The notes below the pieces were generated by a model, which saw only the letters and a program-made list of their open reading frames with translations, ran no database searches and was not told the DNA's origin. The translations under genes were made by a program, and so were the position numbers. From assembly GCA_030592655.1 (NCBI GenBank), contig JAUVIQ010000051.1:1-15233 (forward strand): a DNA stretch of 15,233 bases. Reading direction: 5' to 3'. The stretch is from Planctomycetales bacterium (GTDB lineage: Bacteria; Planctomycetota; Phycisphaerae; SM23-33). This document shows positions 13,372 through 15,233 of the stretch, one piece after another (the first letter of the stretch is position 1; every line of letters starts with the position of its first letter).

Positions 13372-15233
13372 ATGGCAAAAAAGTCTGTTCCTAATCCTGA
13401 ACAGGACGCTGAAGAGGCTGACGATCAGCAGGCAGAAGTGCCGACTGATCCGGAAGTCCAGGAACCTGTTGAACCCGAAGCATCCGCCGACGATGCTCAG
13501 GCCGGCGAAGATGCTCCAGACAACACCACCACCGACGCCGATGCCCAAGAGCCTGTTGAACCCGAAGCCCAAGCCGAGGAGGCCGACGAAGAACCAGCCG
13601 AAGAATCAACAGAAGAACCTGTCGAAGAAGCAGTTACAGAGTCAGTTGAAGAGTCAGTTGAAGAAGCCGAGGAAGAACCAGCCGAAACCGAAGCGCCCGC
13701 CGAAGAACCAGTCGAGGAATCAACAGAAGAATCAGTCGAAGAACCTGCCGAAGAATCAGTTGAAGAATCGGTCGCCGAAGCACCATCCGGGGAATCCTCC
13801 GATAATCAGGAATCAAGCGGTTCTTCCGCTCAACTCGCTCAAATCATCGCCGCCCAAAAGGCCAAGATGCATGCGAAAATGGCGGACCAATCCGCCGACG
13901 CCCCTACCGAACCTGTAGCCGATGCGACCCCAGCGGCAATGGAAAAACCTTCGCCTGCGCCCCAACAAAAACGCGAGACGCCGAAAACCGGCGGGTTATT
14001 CCGCCGTCTTTCAACCACCCAGATATTCCTCATCGCCAACACGCTGGCAGTAGTAATACTTGCTGCCTCCATATTCCACATTCCTTTCCGCCAAGTACAG
14101 ACAACCCTCGGGTTTCCATCGGACCCATCAAAAGAATCGCCCAAACCCCCCCAAGACCTCTTCGTAATCACCCAGCCGAAAGACGCCCAAAGCGTCTCCT
14201 GGCAACAGGCGCGGGACGCCTTCGCAAAAAAGGATTACGTTTCCGCCCTGGGCCAGTATCTGCCGCTATCAGGTCTAGCCAGAAAGTCGCCCGGAGGGGA
14301 GTTGATGTACGATTTCTTCCAACTCCGTATCGGGCAATGCTTTATATACCTCGGTAGGTTCTCCCAAGCCGAAAATTCCCTCGATATCGCAGCCGAAAGC
14401 GAGTCCCCGGCGGTACGCGCAGCGGCAAATTACCGTCTGGCTTTACTCGAAGAGAAAAATGGACATTATCTACAGGCAAGGATGAAGGCCTACATGGCAT
14501 TGTCGTCCTTTTCCGCCCTGTCGTCGGACTGCTCATCAGCCAAAACCGATTGCGATTTCCTCATCGCCAGAGTGCTCACCAAAAAGACCCTGTCCTTTTA
14601 CAGTATGGAACACCTGGTTCCCTGGAGCGATACGCGGTGGACTGATCTGTTTTCCGGCCTTGACGAATCGGATCTGCGAAAACTTCTGAACGAAGGCGCC
14701 GGCAAATCCGCTGATGCGATGCTGGGGCCTAAGGTGCAGCGGTTAAGCGAGCAAAGCCCAATAATACGCTGGAAGGCATCCTGCCTGCAAACCTCCATAT
14801 CCGACCTTTTGTCCAACTTCGCCAGTCAGGCCAACGTTGACCTTCGCTGGCATCTCGTGAACAAGTCGGTTCGTAACAGACCTGTGAGCCTGTATTTCCG
14901 TCGTATCACAGGTCAGAGGTTGTGCGAACTTGCCAGCGGGTCTGTGGGTCTGGTTGTGAGATTCACCGGCGAGGCGATCATCGTACACAACCCTCCCGCC
15001 TGCAAATCAATGAATCAGCAGCGTGATCTGCTGTCGAGCGAGGCGATTTCGGCGTGGCGGCGTCTGTCGCTGCGAGTGCCGCGGGACAAGCGGATTGCCG
15101 AGGGTTATTTCGCCGTGGCAGTACTGCACGAATACTCCGACAATATAATCGACGCGATAAATGAATACCAACTGACGGCCAGGCGTTTCAACGAGACGCG
15201 GACCGCCCCACCGTCGCTGCTGCGAAGCGCGAA
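13372..15233 (+). CDS. Acidic-repeat / TM / TPR / STN-like protein, truncated by window end
   Basis: The frame is open from ATG 13372 through all 620 codons to the window edge, so the C-terminus is missing. Residues about 6-150 are extremely acidic, including fifteen E-E-x-[V/A/T] tetrapeptide units at 73-134. A basic patch precedes one transmembrane helix (about 218-237, IFLIANTLAVVILAASIFHI). Past the membrane come TPR-like helices (about 275-375), then a region (about 470-540, from ISDLLSNFASQANVDLRW to GEAIIVHNP) that resembles the STN short domain of secretins and TonB receptors, then further TPR-like helices. Cytoplasmic acidic tail with periplasmic TPR/STN-like part is inferred. No strong ribosome binding site is seen. 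A sigma-54 promoter lies 78 bases upstream. The family is not recognised; an envelope, flagellar or pilus assembly factor is possible. The GC-rich codon use matches the neighbouring genes. Confidence 0.88.
   Translation, partial: MAKKSVPNPEQDAEEADDQQAEVPTDPEVQEPVEPEASADDAQAGEDAPDNTTTDADAQEPVEPEAQAEEADEEPAEESTEEPVEEAVTESVEESVEEAEEEPAETEAPAEEPVEESTEESVEEPAEESVEESVAEAPSGESSDNQESSGSSAQLAQIIAAQKAKMHAKMADQSADAPTEPVADATPAAMEKPSPAPQQKRETPKTGGLFRRLSTTQIFLIANTLAVVILAASIFHIPFRQVQTTLGFPSDPSKESPKPPQDLFVITQPKDAQSVSWQQARDAFAKKDYVSALGQYLPLSGLARKSPGGELMYDFFQLRIGQCFIYLGRFSQAENSLDIAAESESPAVRAAANYRLALLEEKNGHYLQARMKAYMALSSFSALSSDCSSAKTDCDFLIARVLTKKTLSFYSMEHLVPWSDTRWTDLFSGLDESDLRKLLNEGAGKSADAMLGPKVQRLSEQSPIIRWKASCLQTSISDLLSNFASQANVDLRWHLVNKSVRNRPVSLYFRRITGQRLCELASGSVGLVVRFTGEAIIVHNPPACKSMNQQRDLLSSEAISAWRRLSLRVPRDKRIAEGYFAVAVLHEYSDNIIDAINEYQLTARRFNETRTAPPSLLRSA
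13588..13773 (+). repeat. 12-base coding tandem repeat (E-E-x-V/A/T)
   Basis: Fourteen 12-base units and one of 18 bases run in frame, such as GAAGAATCAGTT, GAAGAACCTGCC and GAGGAATCAACA. Third positions vary (GAA/GAG, GTT/GTC), so the peptide is kept while the DNA has diverged. Unit-count changes would stay in frame and vary the acidic tail length. Confidence 0.8.

Noticed and set aside
13367..13918. 183-codon plus-strand frame rich in N, Q, K and P
   Set aside because: It is the out-of-frame reading of the 12-base GAAGAA repeat in the 13372 gene, which itself runs open to the window end with recognisable TM and TPR regions.

Overview
The window looks like chromosomal DNA from a flagellated, Gram-negative-type bacterium of moderate GC content. 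Several traits would fit Planctomycetota (perhaps a Phycisphaerae-like lineage): large zinc-ribbon/TPR membrane proteins, weak Shine-Dalgarno signals on several genes, AT-rich short repeats between genes, and a REP-associated transposase with its hairpins. That placement is inference, because no rRNA or tRNA gene is present to test it.

Layout. (1) 16-3327: a helicase-less 'type ISP' restriction-modification enzyme, with an N-terminal PD-(D/E)XK nuclease, an N6-adenine methylase core and a C-terminal specificity domain. (2) 3473-4723: a secreted coiled-coil protein of unknown function. (3) 4733-4849: a 40-bp-arm inverted repeat lying between convergent genes. (4) 5227-4859 and 7274-5250, minus strand: fliS and fliD, read from a sigma-28-like promoter at 7339-7365. 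(5) 7562-10135: a zinc-ribbon/TPR protein with one membrane segment, divergent from fliDS. (6) 10342-11784: a sigma-54 enhancer-binding protein with a degenerate, FleQ-like receiver domain. (7) 11777-13099: a repeat island made of an 88-bp perfect palindrome, a RAYT (REP-associated Y1 transposase) gene whose 3' end is a decayed half-copy of the same repeat, two small overlapping membrane-protein ORFs, and a second large hairpin. (8) 13372 to the window end: a protein that runs off the edge, with an acidic tetrapeptide-repeat N-terminus, one membrane segment, periplasmic TPRs and an STN-like fold. A textbook sigma-54 promoter (GG-N10-GC) lies upstream of it at 13266-13283.

How the genes may work together. 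The centre and right of the window read as a flagellar or envelope regulatory neighbourhood. The filament cap (FliD) and filament chaperone (FliS) are under a late-class (sigma-28-type) promoter. A FleQ/FlrA-like sigma-54 activator lies nearby, and the sigma-54 promoter drives the acidic membrane/TPR protein. A RAYT/REP island sits between the regulator and that gene. The most original items are the acidic-repeat/TM/TPR/STN-like protein under sigma-54 control, and the RAYT island in which the repeats supply the stop codons of neighbouring ORFs.
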